From Lentzea kentuckyensis (GTDB lineage: Bacteria > Actinomycetota > Actinomycetes > Mycobacteriales > Pseudonocardiaceae): DNA of 64,000 bases. This document shows, in pieces, positions 1 to 9,700 of this stretch; within the stretch, counting starts at the first letter, position 1, and the number at the start of each line of letters is the position of its first letter. The stretch spans positions 1 through 64,000 of the forward strand of contig NZ_MUYM01000005.1 of assembly GCF_002150765.1 (NCBI RefSeq), written 5' to 3'. The notes under the pieces were generated by a model. That model ran no database searches and had not been told where the DNA came from. It was given only the letters and a program-made list of their open reading frames with translations. A program made the translations under genes and the position numbers.

Positions 1-13
1 AGACCACTACATA

Positions 14-2275
14 TCAGTCGAACAGTGCCGGGAGGGTGCCCTCCCAGGCCTCGCGGAGCTCGGTCAGCGGGAGCGAGCCGAGGTCCTGGATCTCCAGGGC
101 GTTCGACTCCGGGTCGACGACGCCGACCTTGCGCCACGGCAGAGCGCGGGCGGTGCACATGTCGGTGAAGCGCTGCTCCTCGGTCCGCGGCACGGCGACC
201 AGCACGCGACCGGCGGACTCGCTGAACAGCTCGGTGAACAGGTCGCCCTCGAGGAAGACCCGCGCACCCGTCTCACCGATCAGGCACGTCTCGACCAGCG
301 CCTGGGCCAGACCGCCCTCGGCGAGGTCGTGCGCGGCGGAGACCATGCCGTCGCGGGAACCCGCGACGAGGACCTCGCCGAGCAGCTTCTCGCGCTGCAG
401 GTCGGCCTTCGGCGGCAGACCGCCGAGGTGGCCGTGGACGACGTGCGCCCACTCCGACCCGCCGAACTCGGCCTTCGTCTCGCCGAGCAGCAGCAGCGTC
501 TCGCCGGCCTCGGCCCCGATCCCGGTGGGGATGCGGCGCCGCACGTCGTCGATCACGCCCAGCACGCCCACGACCGGCGTCGGCAGGATCGCCGTGGAGC
601 CGGTCTGGTTGTAGAAGCTGACGTTGCCGCCGGTCACCGGGATGCCCAGCTCCACGCAGCCGTCCGCGAGGCCCTTCACGGCCTGCTCGAACTGCCACAT
701 GACACCGGGGTCCTCCGGCGAGCCGAAGTTGAGGCAGTTCGTGACGGCGACCGGCGTGGCACCGGTGGCCGCGACGTTGCGGTACGCCTCCGCGAGCGCG
801 AGCCGTGCCCCCTCGTACGGGTCGAGCTTGGTGTAGCGGCCGTTGCAGTCCGTCGAGAGAGCGACACCGCGGTGCGTCTCCTCGTCGATCCGGATCATGC
901 CGGAGTCGCTGGGCTGCGCGAGGACCGTGCCACCACGCACGTACCGGTCGTACTGCTGGGTGACCCACCGCTTGGAGGCCAGGTTGGGGCTGGCCGCCTG
1001 GCTCTTGATGAGCTCCAGCACCTCGTCGCGGGCCGGCTTCGGCAGGCTGTCCGGCGTGTTCGCCTGCAGCTCGTCCTGGTCGGCGGGGCGCTGGATCGGC
1101 CTGTTGTAGACCGGGCCCTCGTGGGCGACGGTGCGCGGCGGCACGTCCACGACGACCTCGTCGTGGTACGTGATCACCAGGCGGTCGCCGTCGGTCACCT
1201 CACCGATCTCGGTGGCGATGACGTCCCACTTCCGGCAGACCTCCATGAACGCGTCGACGTTCGCGGGCTCGACGACCGCGCACATGCGTTCCTGGGACTC
1301 GCTGGAGAGGATCTCCGCCGGGGTCATGCCGGTGGCCCGCAGCGGCACGCGCTCCAGGTAGACGTGCATGCCGCCGTCACCGGCGGACGCCAGCTCACTC
1401 GTCGCGCAGGACAGGCCCGCGCCGCCGAGGTCCTGGATGCCGACGACGATGCCCTTCTCGAAGAGCTCCAGGGAGCACTCGATCAGCACCTTCTCCGTGA
1501 ACGGGTCGCCGACCTGCACGCTCGGCAGCTTCTTGCGCTTGCCGGCGCTGTCGTCGAACGTCTCGCTCGCGAGCACGCTGACGCCACCGATGCCGTCGAG
1601 GCCGGTGCGCGCGCCGTAGAGGATGACCTTGTTGCCGGTGCCACTCGCGTGCGCCAGGTGCAGGTCCTCGACCCGCATCGCGCCGACGCACAGGGCGTTG
1701 ACCAGCGGGTTGCCCTGGTACGACTCGTCGAACACGACCTCGCCGCCGATGTTCGGCAGACCGAGGCAGTTCCCGTAGCCACCGACGCCCGCGACGATGC
1801 CGGGCAGCACCCTGCGCGTGTCCGCGGCGTCGGGCTTGCCGAACCGCAGCGGGTCCATGACCGCGAGCGGTCGCGCACCCATCGCGAGGATGTCGCGCAC
1901 GATACCGCCGACACCCGTCGCCGCACCCTGGTAGGGCTCGACGTAGGACGGGTGGTTGTGGCTCTCGGCCTTGAACGTGATCGCCCAGCCGTCGCCGATG
2001 TCGACGACGCCGGCGTTCTCGCCGATGCCCGCGAGCATCTTGCTGCGCATCTCGTCGGTCGTGGTCTCGCTGAAGTACTTCAGGTGCACCTTGGACGACT
2101 TGTAGGAGCAGTGCTCGCTCCACATGACCGAGTACATCGCCAGTTCGGCGTCGGTCGGACGGCGCCCGAGGATCTCCTTGATGCGCGCGTACTCGTCGTC
2201 CTTCAGGCCCAGCTCCTTGTAGGGCTGCTCCTGGTCGGGCGTGCTTTCCGCGTTCTTCACGGTGTCGATGCTCAT
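14..2275 (-). CDS. purL: Phosphoribosylformylglycinamidine synthase subunit PurL
   Basis: Large synthetase subunit of FGAM synthase, step 4 of purine synthesis: it converts FGAR, ATP and glutamine-derived ammonia to FGAM in the cytosol. At 753 aa it is the short PurL type that lacks a built-in glutaminase and needs PurQ and PurS, both encoded just upstream. Visible motifs are [11 protein letters not shown] near residue 52, ESHNHPS near 104, DLGGAGLS near 283 and GGNVSFYN in the second half, giving the two-fold AIRS-like repeat. The ATG overlaps the purQ stop by 4 bp (ATGA), indicating translational coupling in a purS-purQ-purL operon. Confidence 0.97.
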   Translation of the reverse strand: MSIDTVKNAESTPDQEQPYKELGLKDDEYARIKEILGRRPTDAELAMYSVMWSEHCSYKSSKVHLKYFSETTTDEMRSKMLAGIGENAGVVDIGDGWAITFKAESHNHPSYVEPYQGAATGVGGIVRDILAMGARPLAVMDPLRFGKPDAADTRRVLPGIVAGVGGYGNCLGLPNIGGEVVFDESYQGNPLVNALCVGAMRVEDLHLAHASGTGNKVILYGARTGLDGIGGVSVLASETFDDSAGKRKKLPSVQVGDPFTEKVLIECSLELFEKGIVVGIQDLGGAGLSCATSELASAGDGGMHVYLERVPLRATGMTPAEILSSESQERMCAVVEPANVDAFMEVCRKWDVIATEIGEVTDGDRLVITYHDEVVVDVPPRTVAHEGPVYNRPIQRPADQDELQANTPDSLPKPARDEVLELIKSQAASPNLASKRWVTQQYDRYVRGGTVLAQPSDSGMIRIDEETHRGVALSTDCNGRYTKLDPYEGARLALAEAYRNVAATGATPVAVTNCLNFGSPEDPGVMWQFEQAVKGLADGCVELGIPVTGGNVSFYNQTGSTAILPTPVVGVLGVIDDVRRRIPTGIGAEAGETLLLLGETKAEFGGSEWAHVVHGHLGGLPPKADLQREKLLGEVLVAGSRDGMVSAAHDLAEGGLAQALVETCLIGETGARVFLEGDLFTELFSESAGRVLVAVPRTEEQRFTDMCTARALPWRKVGVVDPESNALEIQDLGSLPLTELREAWEGTLPALFD

Positions 2276-2943
2276 GCCTTCACCACCGAGTCGAGCAGGG
2301 ACAGGAACATGCCCAGTCCGTCATCGGTCGGGCCGGTGAGCGCGTCGATGGCGTGCTCGGGGTGCGGCATGAGGCCGACGACGTTGCCCTTGGCGTTGGT
2401 GATGCCCGCGATGTTGTTGCGGCTGCCGTTCGGGTTCTCGCCGACGTACCGGAAGACGATCCTGTTGTTGTCTTCCAGTTCCTTGAGGGTGTCCTCGTTG
2501 GCCTGGTAGCCGCCCTCGCCGGACTTCAGCGGCACGAGGATCTCGGCGCCTTCGTCATAGCGGGTCGTCCACGCGGTCGTGTTGTTCTCGACCTTGAGCC
2601 ACTGGTCGCGGCACACGAAGTGCAGCTTGTGGTTGCGGACGAGCGCGCCGGGCAGCAGGTGCGCCTCGGCGAGGATCTGGAAGCCGTTGCAGATGCCGAG
2701 GACGGGCATCCCCTTGTTCGCGGCCTCGATGACTTCCTGCATGACCGGTGCGAACCGCGCGATGGCGCCGCACCGCAGGTAGTCGCCGTACGAGAACCCG
2801 CCGGGCACGATGACGGCGTCAACGCCCTTCAGGTCGTGGTCGCCGTGCCAGAGCGGCACGGCCTCCCCGTCGGCGTACTTCACGGCCCTTTGCGCGTCGA
2901 CGTCGTCGAGCGTGCCGGGGAAGGTGATGACACCGACCCTCAT
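2272..2943 (-). CDS. purQ: Phosphoribosylformylglycinamidine synthase subunit PurQ
   Basis: Glutaminase subunit of FGAM synthase (class I glutamine amidotransferase). It hydrolyses glutamine and channels ammonia to PurL. The 223-aa length is normal. The nucleophile is Cys85 in VLGICNGFQ, and the His/Glu of the triad are His194 and Glu196 in MPHPEH. The gene overlaps both purS (4 bp upstream) and purL (4 bp downstream), as expected for subunits made in fixed ratio. Confidence 0.97.
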   Translation of the reverse strand: MRVGVITFPGTLDDVDAQRAVKYADGEAVPLWHGDHDLKGVDAVIVPGGFSYGDYLRCGAIARFAPVMQEVIEAANKGMPVLGICNGFQILAEAHLLPGALVRNHKLHFVCRDQWLKVENNTTAWTTRYDEGAEILVPLKSGEGGYQANEDTLKELEDNNRIVFRYVGENPNGSRNNIAGITNAKGNVVGLMPHPEHAIDALTGPTDDGLGMFLSLLDSVVKA

Positions 2944-3179
2944 GCCTCGACCCTGCGCACGGTCCAGTCCTCGATCACGGGGTTGGCGAGGAAGGTCTCA
3001 GCGATCTTGGCGAGCGTGGCGTCGTCGACGTCGTCGGCGACCTCCAGCTCGAAGTGCTTGCCCTGGCGGACGGCGGTGATGCCGTCAAACCCAAGGCGCG
3101 GCAGCGCGTTCGCCACCGCCTGGCCTTGCGGGTCGAGAATTTCGGGCTTCGGCATGACGTCGACGACGACTCGGGCCAC
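2940..3179 (-). CDS. purS: Phosphoribosylformylglycinamidine synthase subunit PurS
   Basis: Small 79-aa subunit that bridges PurQ and PurL in the bacterial three-part FGAM synthase. The sequence has the typical PurS start ([19 protein letters not shown]) and a C-terminal ending in IEDWTVRR. The start is GTG with GGGAG nine bases upstream. It is the first gene of the purSQL operon, so the operon promoter should lie between 3180 and about 3300. Confidence 0.95.
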   Translation of the reverse strand: MARVVVDVMPKPEILDPQGQAVANALPRLGFDGITAVRQGKHFELEVADDVDDATLAKIAETFLANPVIEDWTVRRVEA

Positions 3180-3222
3180 GACAGACTGCTCCCGGGTTTG
3201 AGGGGGCTGGCGGTACTCCGGG

Positions 3223-3249
3223 AGCCTACCTGACCTGGGTGTTCATCAA
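3223..3249 (-). promoter_or_regulatory. Possible promoter of purSQL
   Basis: On the minus strand, TTGATG (3244-3249) is followed after 15 bp by TAGGCT (3223-3228), resembling a housekeeping sigma factor promoter about 45 bp before the purS GTG. The spacer is shorter than ideal, so this is only a candidate. Confidence 0.28.
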
Positions 3250-3274
3250 CTCGACAGGTGTGCGGAGGCACATC

Positions 3275-3300
3275 TTCACCCGGCTTCACCATCGGGTGAA
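3275..3300. repeat. Inverted repeat upstream of purSQL
   Basis: TTCACCCG (3275-3282) and CGGGTGAA (3293-3300) form perfect 8-bp arms around a 10-bp spacer. The element lies just upstream of the candidate purSQL promoter, so it could be an operator, but no regulator can be named from the sequence. Confidence 0.4.
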
Positions 3301-3367
3301 CCGGCTTGCCTTGGCGGCACTGTTCGGTAAAGTTGAACGTGCCGAGGCCCGTAAGCCGAGGAAGTGT

Positions 3368-3401
3368 ACCCAGCCCACGTCCGGACGGTCGGCGGCTGGG
3401 T
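3368..3401. terminator. Stem-loop after the DUF3800-like gene
   Basis: ACCCAGCC (3368-3375) pairs with GGCTGGGT (3394-3401), and the interval holds a second palindrome CGTCCGGACG (3378-3387). It sits 16 bp past the stop codon at 3418 of the leftward gene, the place for a terminator. There is no T-run, which is common in high-GC actinobacteria. Confidence 0.4.
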
Positions 3402-3417
3402 ATCGCGCTGTCTGGGG

Positions 3418-3951
3418 TCAGATCAGATCGACGATCGACTCGACGACCGGCAGCACTCGCTCCCGCCATTCACCACCGGACCCGTAGCACCACGCCACAA
3501 CGTCCGCGATCCACAGAAGCTCCTCGCTGGTGCTGCGGCGGTGCTCGTAAACAAGGTTCGACGACCACGCGGCAGGGCCCAACGACGTGCGGATCGTCTG
3601 GGCGTCGAGTCGATCGCGCTGGTCGCGGGAGTCCAGTACGAGCCTGTGGGCGTCGACCTTCAGCAGGTCGGCGACGAGTTTCTCGAGACACGTCTGACGG
3701 GCCGCCTCGTCACCCCAGTCACAACTGCGCGTGTACAGGCGCACGGAGACCCCCTCAGCGACCAATCGGGAGGCGATCAGCTTCCGCCGGCTCGGTGTTT
3801 CCTTCTTGCAGTGCAGCTCGTGCTGTCCGGGCATCAGCAGGCCGCGCAGGAACTTGCGGAACTTGGCCAGCTCGCCGGGTGACACCAGGGCCACGGCGAG
3901 CAGATAGGTGTTGTTTCGCCGCGACTCGTCGACGAAGGCGTGCAGACTCAC
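3418..3951 (-). CDS. DUF3800-like hypothetical protein
   Basis: A 177-aa protein starting with GTG. The N-terminal HAFVDES followed by a hydrophobic strand (TYLLAVALV) and the late LLWIADVVAWCYG match the pattern of DUF3800, an RNase H-fold-like family of unknown function with acidic residues in the first strand and in the last helix. Such proteins are often found on mobile or defence-associated DNA, but here it stands alone between purS and a reductase gene. No catalytic activity can be assigned. Confidence 0.6.
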   Translation of the reverse strand: MSLHAFVDESRRNNTYLLAVALVSPGELAKFRKFLRGLLMPGQHELHCKKETPSRRKLIASRLVAEGVSVRLYTRSCDWGDEAARQTCLEKLVADLLKVDAHRLVLDSRDQRDRLDAQTIRTSLGPAAWSSNLVYEHRRSTSEELLWIADVVAWCYGSGGEWRERVLPVVESIVDLI

Positions 3952-4066
3952 GAAACGTCCATCGACCGGGGCCGAACGGTACTGAAAGAAGTCCAGCCGA
4001 TCGAGGCGTTACGCCGAAAGCGGAGAGCGCTGGCACTTCCGTCAGATCGGACGGATGCTGGAGATC

Positions 4067-5047
4067 ATGAAGATCCTGGTGCTCGGCGGAACCGTGTTCC
4101 TCAGCAAGGCCATCACGGCGGAGGCGGTGCGCCGGGGCCACGACGTGGTGTGCGGGGCCCGTGGCGCCTCGGGCGAGGTTCCCGACGGCGCACGCCTGAT
4201 CCCGATCGACAGAAACAAACCCGGCGCGTTCGACCAGTTGGCCGGCGAGCAGTTCGACGCGGTGATCGACGTGTCGAAGTACTCGGTGAACTGGGTGCGG
4301 GACGCGTTGGAGGCCTTCGGGGCGACGACGCCGCACTGGACGTTCGTGTCCAGCATCTCGGTCTACGCGGACCACGCGACCGGCAGCGACGAGTTGTTGC
4401 CGCCGCTCGAGGACGACCCGACGCAGGAGTTCACCTCCGAGCGGTACGGCAGCGTCAAGGTGGCCAGCGAGAACGCCGTGCGGGAGGCGGTGCGGGGGCG
4501 TGAGTTCATCGTCAGGGCCGGGCTGATCACCGGGCCGGACGACCCGAGCGACCGGTTCGGGTACTGGCCGGCGCGGATGGCCCAGGGTGGGCGCGTGGTC
4601 GTGCCGGACAGCCCTGACCTGGGGTTCCAGCACATCGACGCGCGGGATCTGGCGCAGTGGATCGTGTTCGCGGCCGAGGAGCGGGTCACCGGTACGTACG
4701 ACTCGACCGGGCCGGTGATGCCGTTCCAGATGGCCATCGGGGAGATCGCGGGGGCGACGGCGCCGGCCGGAACGCAGCTCGTGCCGGTGCCCGAACACGT
4801 GCTCAAGGAGCTGGAGATCAACCCGTGGGCCGGGCCGCGGTCGTTGCCGCTCTGGCTGCCGCACGAGTGGGCCAAGATGGTCGGCCGCGACGTCAGCAAC
4901 GCGCTGGCGAACGGGTTGCGGGTCAGGCCGCTGGCCGAGACCGCGCTCGACTCGCTGGAGTACGAACGCGGCCTCGGGCTGGACCGGCCTCGCAAGGCCG
5001 GGCTCACGGCTCAAGAAGAGCAGGAAATCCTCACAGCAGTGAGTTGA
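4067..5047 (+). CDS. NAD-dependent epimerase/dehydratase family protein
   Basis: Extended short-chain dehydrogenase with an atypical Rossmann motif (MKILVLGGTVFLSKAI, GGxxFxxK). That motif is usual in a subgroup related to nucleotide-sugar epimerases and plant RNA-binding SDR-like proteins. The substrate is unknown. I place the start at ATG 4067 because the beta strand begins directly there; an in-frame ATG at 4055 would add MLEI. The product is 326 aa. The 3' end overlaps the convergent protease gene by 17 bp. Confidence 0.75.
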   Translation: MKILVLGGTVFLSKAITAEAVRRGHDVVCGARGASGEVPDGARLIPIDRNKPGAFDQLAGEQFDAVIDVSKYSVNWVRDALEAFGATTPHWTFVSSISVYADHATGSDELLPPLEDDPTQEFTSERYGSVKVASENAVREAVRGREFIVRAGLITGPDDPSDRFGYWPARMAQGGRVVVPDSPDLGFQHIDARDLAQWIVFAAEERVTGTYDSTGPVMPFQMAIGEIAGATAPAGTQLVPVPEHVLKELEINPWAGPRSLPLWLPHEWAKMVGRDVSNALANGLRVRPLAETALDSLEYERGLGLDRPRKAGLTAQEEQEILTAVS

Positions 5048-6155
5048 TCTGCGCGGCGACGAGGTCGATGCGCACGCCCTGGTTCGGGCAGCCACCGAAG
5101 TGGTGGAGCCCGATCACCTTGTGCGTGCTCCTCGACAGCACCGGCGAACCGGACGAGCCGCCCTCGGTGTCGCACATGTAGCTGATGTCGGACTGCGACA
5201 CGTTGCCGTTGACGCGCACCGCGCGCACGACGCAGTAACCGCCGCCGTTGTTGTTGTCGCGCAACGACAACTTCTTCAGCTTCCCGGCCGGGTGGCCGAC
5301 GATGTACATCTCTTCACCCACGGCCGGAACGCGCGCGTCCAGTTCGAGGTAACCGAACGAACTGATGGCCGCGAAGTTGTTCACGGAGAAGAGGGTGTAG
5401 TCCAGGCCGGCGTCGGTCTTGAGCACCTGGGACGCCAGCACCTTGGTGACGGTGGCCGAAGCGGTGCCGCCGCAGGTCGGGCACTGGTAGTTGAACCAGA
5501 CCTCGATGCCGCTCACGCTGGTGAAGCAGTGGTTGTTGGTCAGCATGCGGTTGTTCGGGCCGACCCGCCACGCCGTGCACAGCGAACTGCCGTTGCGCAG
5601 CAGCTTCGCGACGGACGCGGTCTTGCCCCACTCGGTCGGGTTGCTGGACTGGTAGCAGACCGCGTCCTTGTAGTCGTTCGTGCCGCAGATGCTCTGCACG
5701 GACGGCTGCGAGGACATCTCGGCCTCGGTGTAGCCGCGCGTGATCTTGTCGATCCGCACGCGTGACAGCGGGTTCTTCAGCGACACGACGGCCGACGAGC
5801 CGGTGACCGACATGGCCCAGAAGCCGGTGGCGTCGGGCGTGGCCGTCAGGGACGAACGAAGATCCCGCGTGTAGGTGTACTTCTCGGTGCCGTCAGGGTT
5901 CGACACCGTGAGCACGTCGCCGGGCAGGATCCGCAGGTCGGTGAAATGGATCTTCACGTAACCGGAGCCTGGCCGGTCGATCACGGTCGACCGGGACTGT
6001 CCACCCACGCGGACCGAGATCGATTCCTCGGTGCCGATTTCCTGCGACTGCGGCGACGCAGCCTGAGCAGGTGTAGAGGTGGTGGTAGCAGGGACGAAGG
6101 ACGTCATCGGCAGGGCGAGCGCCAGTGCCGTGAGGAGTTGCAGGGTTTTCCTCAT
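5031..6155 (-). CDS. Secreted trypsin-like serine protease
   Basis: A 374-aa exported endopeptidase of the trypsin fold (S1-like). Residues 1-32 form a signal peptide (MRKTLQLLTALALALPM, ending in PAQA). A roughly 150-residue N-terminal region precedes the catalytic domain. The triad reads His209 in TNNHC, Asp252 in AGLDYTL and Ser335 in GGSSGSP. Several cysteines (157, 167, 193, 210, 225, 228, 308, 328, 356) suggest disulfides. The start at 6155 is chosen because it begins the signal peptide; an in-frame codon at 6179 would put eight polar residues first. The natural substrate is unknown. Confidence 0.88.
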   Translation of the reverse strand: MRKTLQLLTALALALPMTSFVPATTTSTPAQAASPQSQEIGTEESISVRVGGQSRSTVIDRPGSGYVKIHFTDLRILPGDVLTVSNPDGTEKYTYTRDLRSSLTATPDATGFWAMSVTGSSAVVSLKNPLSRVRIDKITRGYTEAEMSSQPSVQSICGTNDYKDAVCYQSSNPTEWGKTASVAKLLRNGSSLCTAWRVGPNNRMLTNNHCFTSVSGIEVWFNYQCPTCGGTASATVTKVLASQVLKTDAGLDYTLFSVNNFAAISSFGYLELDARVPAVGEEMYIVGHPAGKLKKLSLRDNNNGGGYCVVRAVRVNGNVSQSDISYMCDTEGGSSGSPVLSRSTHKVIGLHHFGGCPNQGVRIDLVAAQINSLL

Positions 6156-6221
6156 GCCTTTTGATACTTCCGACGCCACCTGACTGTGTCAGCCCGCCGA
6201 ACGTCGGTAATGGAGGAATCT

Positions 6222-6845
6222 GTGCAAGTTGTCCATTTCGGTCATGCCTGCGTACTTCTCGACACGGGAACGACCCGCATCCTGATCGACCCCGGCACGT
6301 TCTCGAGCGGGTTCGAGGACCTGGAAGACCTGGACGCGGTGCTGATCACGCACCAGCACTACGACCACCTGGACGTCGCGAAGCTGCCCGCGCTGCTCAA
6401 GGCCAACCCGCAGGCGCAGCTGATCGTCGACGAGGGTTCCGCCGACCAGACCGAGAATCCGACCGTCGCCCGGCCGGGTGATGTGTTCAAGGTCGGCGAC
6501 ACGTCGGTCAAGGTCGTCGGCGGTCAGCACGCGATGATCCACGAGGACATCCCGATCGTGCCGAACACCGCCTACGTGGTCGGCGACGGCGCGTTCTACC
6601 ACCCCGGCGACTCGCTGTTCGTGCCGGACGAGGACATCGACGTGCTCGGGCTGCCCTCGGGCGCGCCGTGGCTGCGGCTCGGCGAGGCCGTCGACTTCAT
6701 GCGGGCGATCAAGCCGCGGGTCGCCGTGCCGATCCACGAGAAGCTGCTGTCCATGCCCGAGAACGCCTACCGGATGTTCGACATGCTCAAGCCTGAGGGC
6801 ACCGAAGTCAGGCCGCTGACGCTTGGCGAGGAGACGGCAGTCTGA
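6222..6845 (+). CDS. MBL-fold metallo-hydrolase
   Basis: A 207-aa metallo-beta-lactamase-fold enzyme of the UlaG/YtnP-like group. HQHYDHLD supplies the HxHxDH metal site, with further ligands in GGQHAM and YHPGDS. The GTG at 6222 is preferred because GGAGG lies five bases upstream and the protein then starts VQVVHFGHACVLL, the usual family start. In-frame codons at 6210 (ATG) and 6186 (GTG) lack that signal. The substrate is unknown. It is divergent from the protease gene and overlaps the next gene tail to tail. Confidence 0.85.
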   Translation: MQVVHFGHACVLLDTGTTRILIDPGTFSSGFEDLEDLDAVLITHQHYDHLDVAKLPALLKANPQAQLIVDEGSADQTENPTVARPGDVFKVGDTSVKVVGGQHAMIHEDIPIVPNTAYVVGDGAFYHPGDSLFVPDEDIDVLGLPSGAPWLRLGEAVDFMRAIKPRVAVPIHEKLLSMPENAYRMFDMLKPEGTEVRPLTLGEETAV

Positions 6846-7458
6846 CGTAGGTGGTCGGCGCGGCGTCGTGGGCGAGTGCGATGTCCACGGCGTCGAGCAC
6901 GGCCTGCCGCGCACCGGACCGGTGCAGGTCACGTGCGTCGACGGTGATCCGGGTCAGACCACCTCGGCGCGCGGACCTGGCCGCCGCGTAGACCAGCGCG
7001 AGCGACCGCAGCTCACCGAAGCTGCTGCGCTCGGTCAGCGCGTGCAGGCGCCCCAGCGTCACGAGCCCGGTGCCCACGTCGCGGACGGCGTGCGCGTCGG
7101 CGCAGCGGGTGAACTTGTGCTTGGCGAGCGCGATCAACGTCCCAGGCGACGCGACACAACGGCGTGGCGCGAACGTGTCGGCGTTGAGCCCGATGGCGTC
7201 CATCTGCACACGGGCGCCCATCAACAACAACCCCGCCTCGTAGGCGGGCAACCGCCGTTGGCCCAGGCCGTGCAACACGACGGCATCGCCGAGTGCGGCG
7301 CGCTGCCGCACCCATTCCTGCGCCCTGTCGAGCTCGCGAGGGATCACGAGCAGCGACAACGGCACCTTCCGCGGGTCGAGAGCCGCGGCGAGTTCAGCGC
7401 ATCGGTCGAGTGTCTGCGGACCGATGCCGGACAGAGAGACCACGAGCTGTGAGTGCAC
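6808..7458 (-). CDS. DUF2334 family protein (polysaccharide deacetylase-like fold)
   Basis: A 216-aa protein beginning HSQLVVSLSGIGPQTL, with PLSLLVIP and DAVVLHGLGQ segments. This arrangement fits the DUF2334 family, whose members share a deacetylase-like beta/alpha barrel. The usual metal-binding Asp and His positions are only partly visible (VLHG is present), so hydrolase activity is uncertain. The start is GTG 7458. Its last 38 bp overlap the convergent MBL-fold gene. Confidence 0.65.
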   Translation of the reverse strand: MHSQLVVSLSGIGPQTLDRCAELAAALDPRKVPLSLLVIPRELDRAQEWVRQRAALGDAVVLHGLGQRRLPAYEAGLLLMGARVQMDAIGLNADTFAPRRCVASPGTLIALAKHKFTRCADAHAVRDVGTGLVTLGRLHALTERSSFGELRSLALVYAAARSARRGGLTRITVDARDLHRSGARQAVLDAVDIALAHDAAPTTYVRLPSPRQASAA

Positions 7459-7508
7459 CGTATGAGTGCGCCACGCCGTGGTGACATCCGCGTGAAAGCG
7501 GAGCTAAC

Positions 7509-8384
7509 TCACGCGAGCCAGTCAGCGAAAGACCGGCCAGTAAGCCGCTCGTACGCCTCGACGTACCTCGCCCGAGTGGCCTCCACGACCTCCACGGGCA
7601 ACGCGGGCGGAGGAGTGTCGCTCTTGCGGTCCCAGCCCGACTCGGCAGACGTCAGCCAGTCACGCACGTACTGCTTGTCGAACGACGGCTGCACGCGACC
7701 GGGCTCGTAGCCCTCGGCCGGCCAGTACCGCGACGAGTCCGGCGTGAACACCTCGTCGGCCAGGATCAGCTCGCCGTCGGCGTCCAGCCCGAACTCGAAC
7801 TTCGTGTCCGCGAGGATCAGACCGCGCGTCAACGCGTACGCGCGCGCCTCGCTGTACAGCTCGATCGTGCGGTCACGCAGCTTGGACGCCAGCTCCTCAC
7901 CGTGCTTCGCGGCGATGACGTCGAACGACACGTTCTCGTCGTGCGCCCCGATCTCGGCCTTCGACGCGGGCGTGAAAATCGGCGGGTTCAGCTCGGAGGC
8001 CTCGACCAGCCCGGCCGGCAGCTCGATTCCGCACACCGCACCGGTCGCCGTGTAGTCGGCCATGCCGGAGCCGGTCAGGTACCCGCGCGCCACGCACTCG
8101 ACGTCCAACATCTGCAGCTTGCGCACCAGCAGCGCCCGGCCGCGGACCTCGGCGGGGATGCGCGGGTCGTCGTACGCGACCAGGTGGTTCGGGGTGAGGC
8201 GCTCGAACCAGAACACGCTCATCGCGGTGAGCACGCGGCCCTTGTCCGGGATCTCCGTGCTCAGGATGTGGTCGTACGCGGAGATGCGGTCGGACGCGAC
8301 GAACAGCAGCAGCTCGTCGTCCACGTCGTACAGATCGCGAACCTTGCCGCGGGCGACGTGCTGGTAGTCAGCGAGCGTTGGCAC
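7509..8384 (-). CDS. purC: Phosphoribosylaminoimidazole-succinocarboxamide synthase PurC
   Basis: SAICAR synthetase joins CAIR and aspartate using ATP, in the cytosolic purine pathway. The GTG at 8384 gives a 291-aa protein starting [20 protein letters not shown], which lines up with the usual PurC N-terminus. An in-frame codon at 8438 would add 18 residues of arginine- and proline-rich sequence and is rejected. Family motifs are [25 protein letters not shown] and DTKFEFGLD. It is on the same strand as purSQL and purB but not adjacent to either. Confidence 0.95.
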   Translation of the reverse strand: MPTLADYQHVARGKVRDLYDVDDELLLFVASDRISAYDHILSTEIPDKGRVLTAMSVFWFERLTPNHLVAYDDPRIPAEVRGRALLVRKLQMLDVECVARGYLTGSGMADYTATGAVCGIELPAGLVEASELNPPIFTPASKAEIGAHDENVSFDVIAAKHGEELASKLRDRTIELYSEARAYALTRGLILADTKFEFGLDADGELILADEVFTPDSSRYWPAEGYEPGRVQPSFDKQYVRDWLTSAESGWDRKSDTPPPALPVEVVEATRARYVEAYERLTGRSFADWLA

Positions 8385-8474
8385 GCCGGTCAGCCTACGT
8401 GCAGCAGGTTCCGGAAACCGACGTACACCCCTCACCACTACAGATCAAGCTCGAAGAGCCTTAAGGTGCACCCC

Positions 8475-8906
8475 GTGCTCACCCGAAAGGCGTTGTGGAT
8501 CCCGGCGTTGGCCAGCGCGGGACTGCTCATCGTGCTGGGCGTGGCCGGGTGGGGCATCGACTCCACCCCCATCTCGTCCTCTCAGTCGGGCTCACCGGAC
8601 ACGAGCACGATCCAGTCGGTCAGCATCGTGCCGACCCCGGACGTGGCCGACATCACGGTGAAGACCTCGTCCGACACGACGACGGCCACCACGACGACCA
8701 CGAAGCCCAAGCCGCCACCAGTGCAGGCTCCTCCGCCCGCTCAGCAGCCGACGACGACCACGACGCCCCCGCAACAGGGCCTGCTCGTGATCGAGAACGC
8801 GTCGTGCAGTCCCGAGGGCGCGAGCGGCATCGACCTGCGCGGCGAGCCGTTGGTCTGCCGCAAGGACCCCAAGCGCGGCGACCGGCTGCGCTGGCACCGG
8901 GCCTAA
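8475..8906 (+). CDS. Single-pass membrane protein with Pro/Thr-rich stalk
   Basis: A 143-aa protein of unknown function. Residues 8-28 are one hydrophobic segment. They are followed by a serine/threonine stretch, a low-complexity Thr/Pro/Gln stalk, and a short C-terminal domain with two cysteines (NASCSPEG and LVCRKD) that probably pair outside the cell. The GTG 8475 start has AAGG eight bases upstream; GTG 8466 is also in frame. It is convergent with the MOSC gene with a 4-bp overlap. Confidence 0.65.
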   Translation: MLTRKALWIPALASAGLLIVLGVAGWGIDSTPISSSQSGSPDTSTIQSVSIVPTPDVADITVKTSSDTTTATTTTTKPKPPPVQAPPPAQQPTTTTTPPQQGLLVIENASCSPEGASGIDLRGEPLVCRKDPKRGDRLRWHRA

Positions 8907-9700
8907 GCGGCGGCCCACTCCAGGACGTCGATCCTGTCGCCGACGGCGATGGTGCCGGTGCGCACGACCTGCGCCTTCATCCCGAAGGTCACGCCGCCGT
9001 CGGCGTCGCGCCGGTAGGTCGCGAGCGAGCGGATCGGCTCCGGGCCGGCCTTCACCCCGGTCTCCTGGTCGACCATCGGCACCGCGCACCGCACACAGTC
9101 CTTGGCGTAGCCCAGCTCCACGTCGCCGACCACCGCCCGCCGCACCCGGTCCTCCGTGTGCGGTTCCGGCCACCCGGACATGACCACGTTCGGACGGAAC
9201 CGGTTCATCGGCACGGGCTCGCCGCCGCGCTCCAGGATGCGCTCGTTCAACCCGTCCAACGAGGACAGCGAGAGCATCAGCAACGCGTTGCCGTCCGCGT
9301 ATCCGACGAGGCCGGTGGTCTCGCCGGTCGTCTCCCTGCGCAGGCCGGGTGGCGTCCGCACGAGCCGCACCGGCTTTCCCAGCAGGTCGGAGAAGTGAGC
9401 AGCGGCGGCATCGCCCTGGTCCACCCCGGACCCCTGCCAGGTGTGCACGACCACCGGCACCCGAGGCCCGTCGGCGACGATCGGGAACGACTGCCCGCCG
9501 ATCAGCAGCGAAGAGTCCGTGAGGTACGGACGCAGCGCGGCCATCGCGGGCACCTTGCGCTGCGACAGGAACACGCCCTCGTCGTCCACCAACATCATCA
9601 TCCGGTCGCCGCGCAACCCCGTGAGGTCCACGACCGAGGACCTCACGGAGTACCCGCCACACCCCTTGATCGGGTAGACGACCAGATCGGAAACGATCAC
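8903..9700 (-). CDS. MOSC domain-containing protein
   Basis: A 265-aa protein with the N-terminal MOSC beta-barrel (VSDLVVYPIKGCGGYSV, then LRGDRMMMLVDD) and a C-terminal MOSC domain with the conserved cysteine in CVRCAVPMVDQETG. MOSC proteins relate to the molybdenum cofactor sulfurase C-terminus and to YiiM and mARC. They bind a sulfur-carrying or Mo-cofactor species, but the substrate here is unknown. It overlaps purB upstream by 4 bp and so is probably translated from the purB mRNA. Confidence 0.88.
   Translation of the reverse strand: MIVSDLVVYPIKGCGGYSVRSSVVDLTGLRGDRMMMLVDDEGVFLSQRKVPAMAALRPYLTDSSLLIGGQSFPIVADGPRVPVVVHTWQGSGVDQGDAAAAHFSDLLGKPVRLVRTPPGLRRETTGETTGLVGYADGNALLMLSLSSLDGLNERILERGGEPVPMNRFRPNVVMSGWPEPHTEDRVRRAVVGDVELGYAKDCVRCAVPMVDQETGVKAGPEPIRSLATYRRDADGGVTFGMKAQVVRTGTIAVGDRIDVLEWAAA

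Noticed and set aside
329..2509. A 726-codon open frame on the plus strand
   Set aside because: It is antisense to purL and purQ and has no domain-like sequence.
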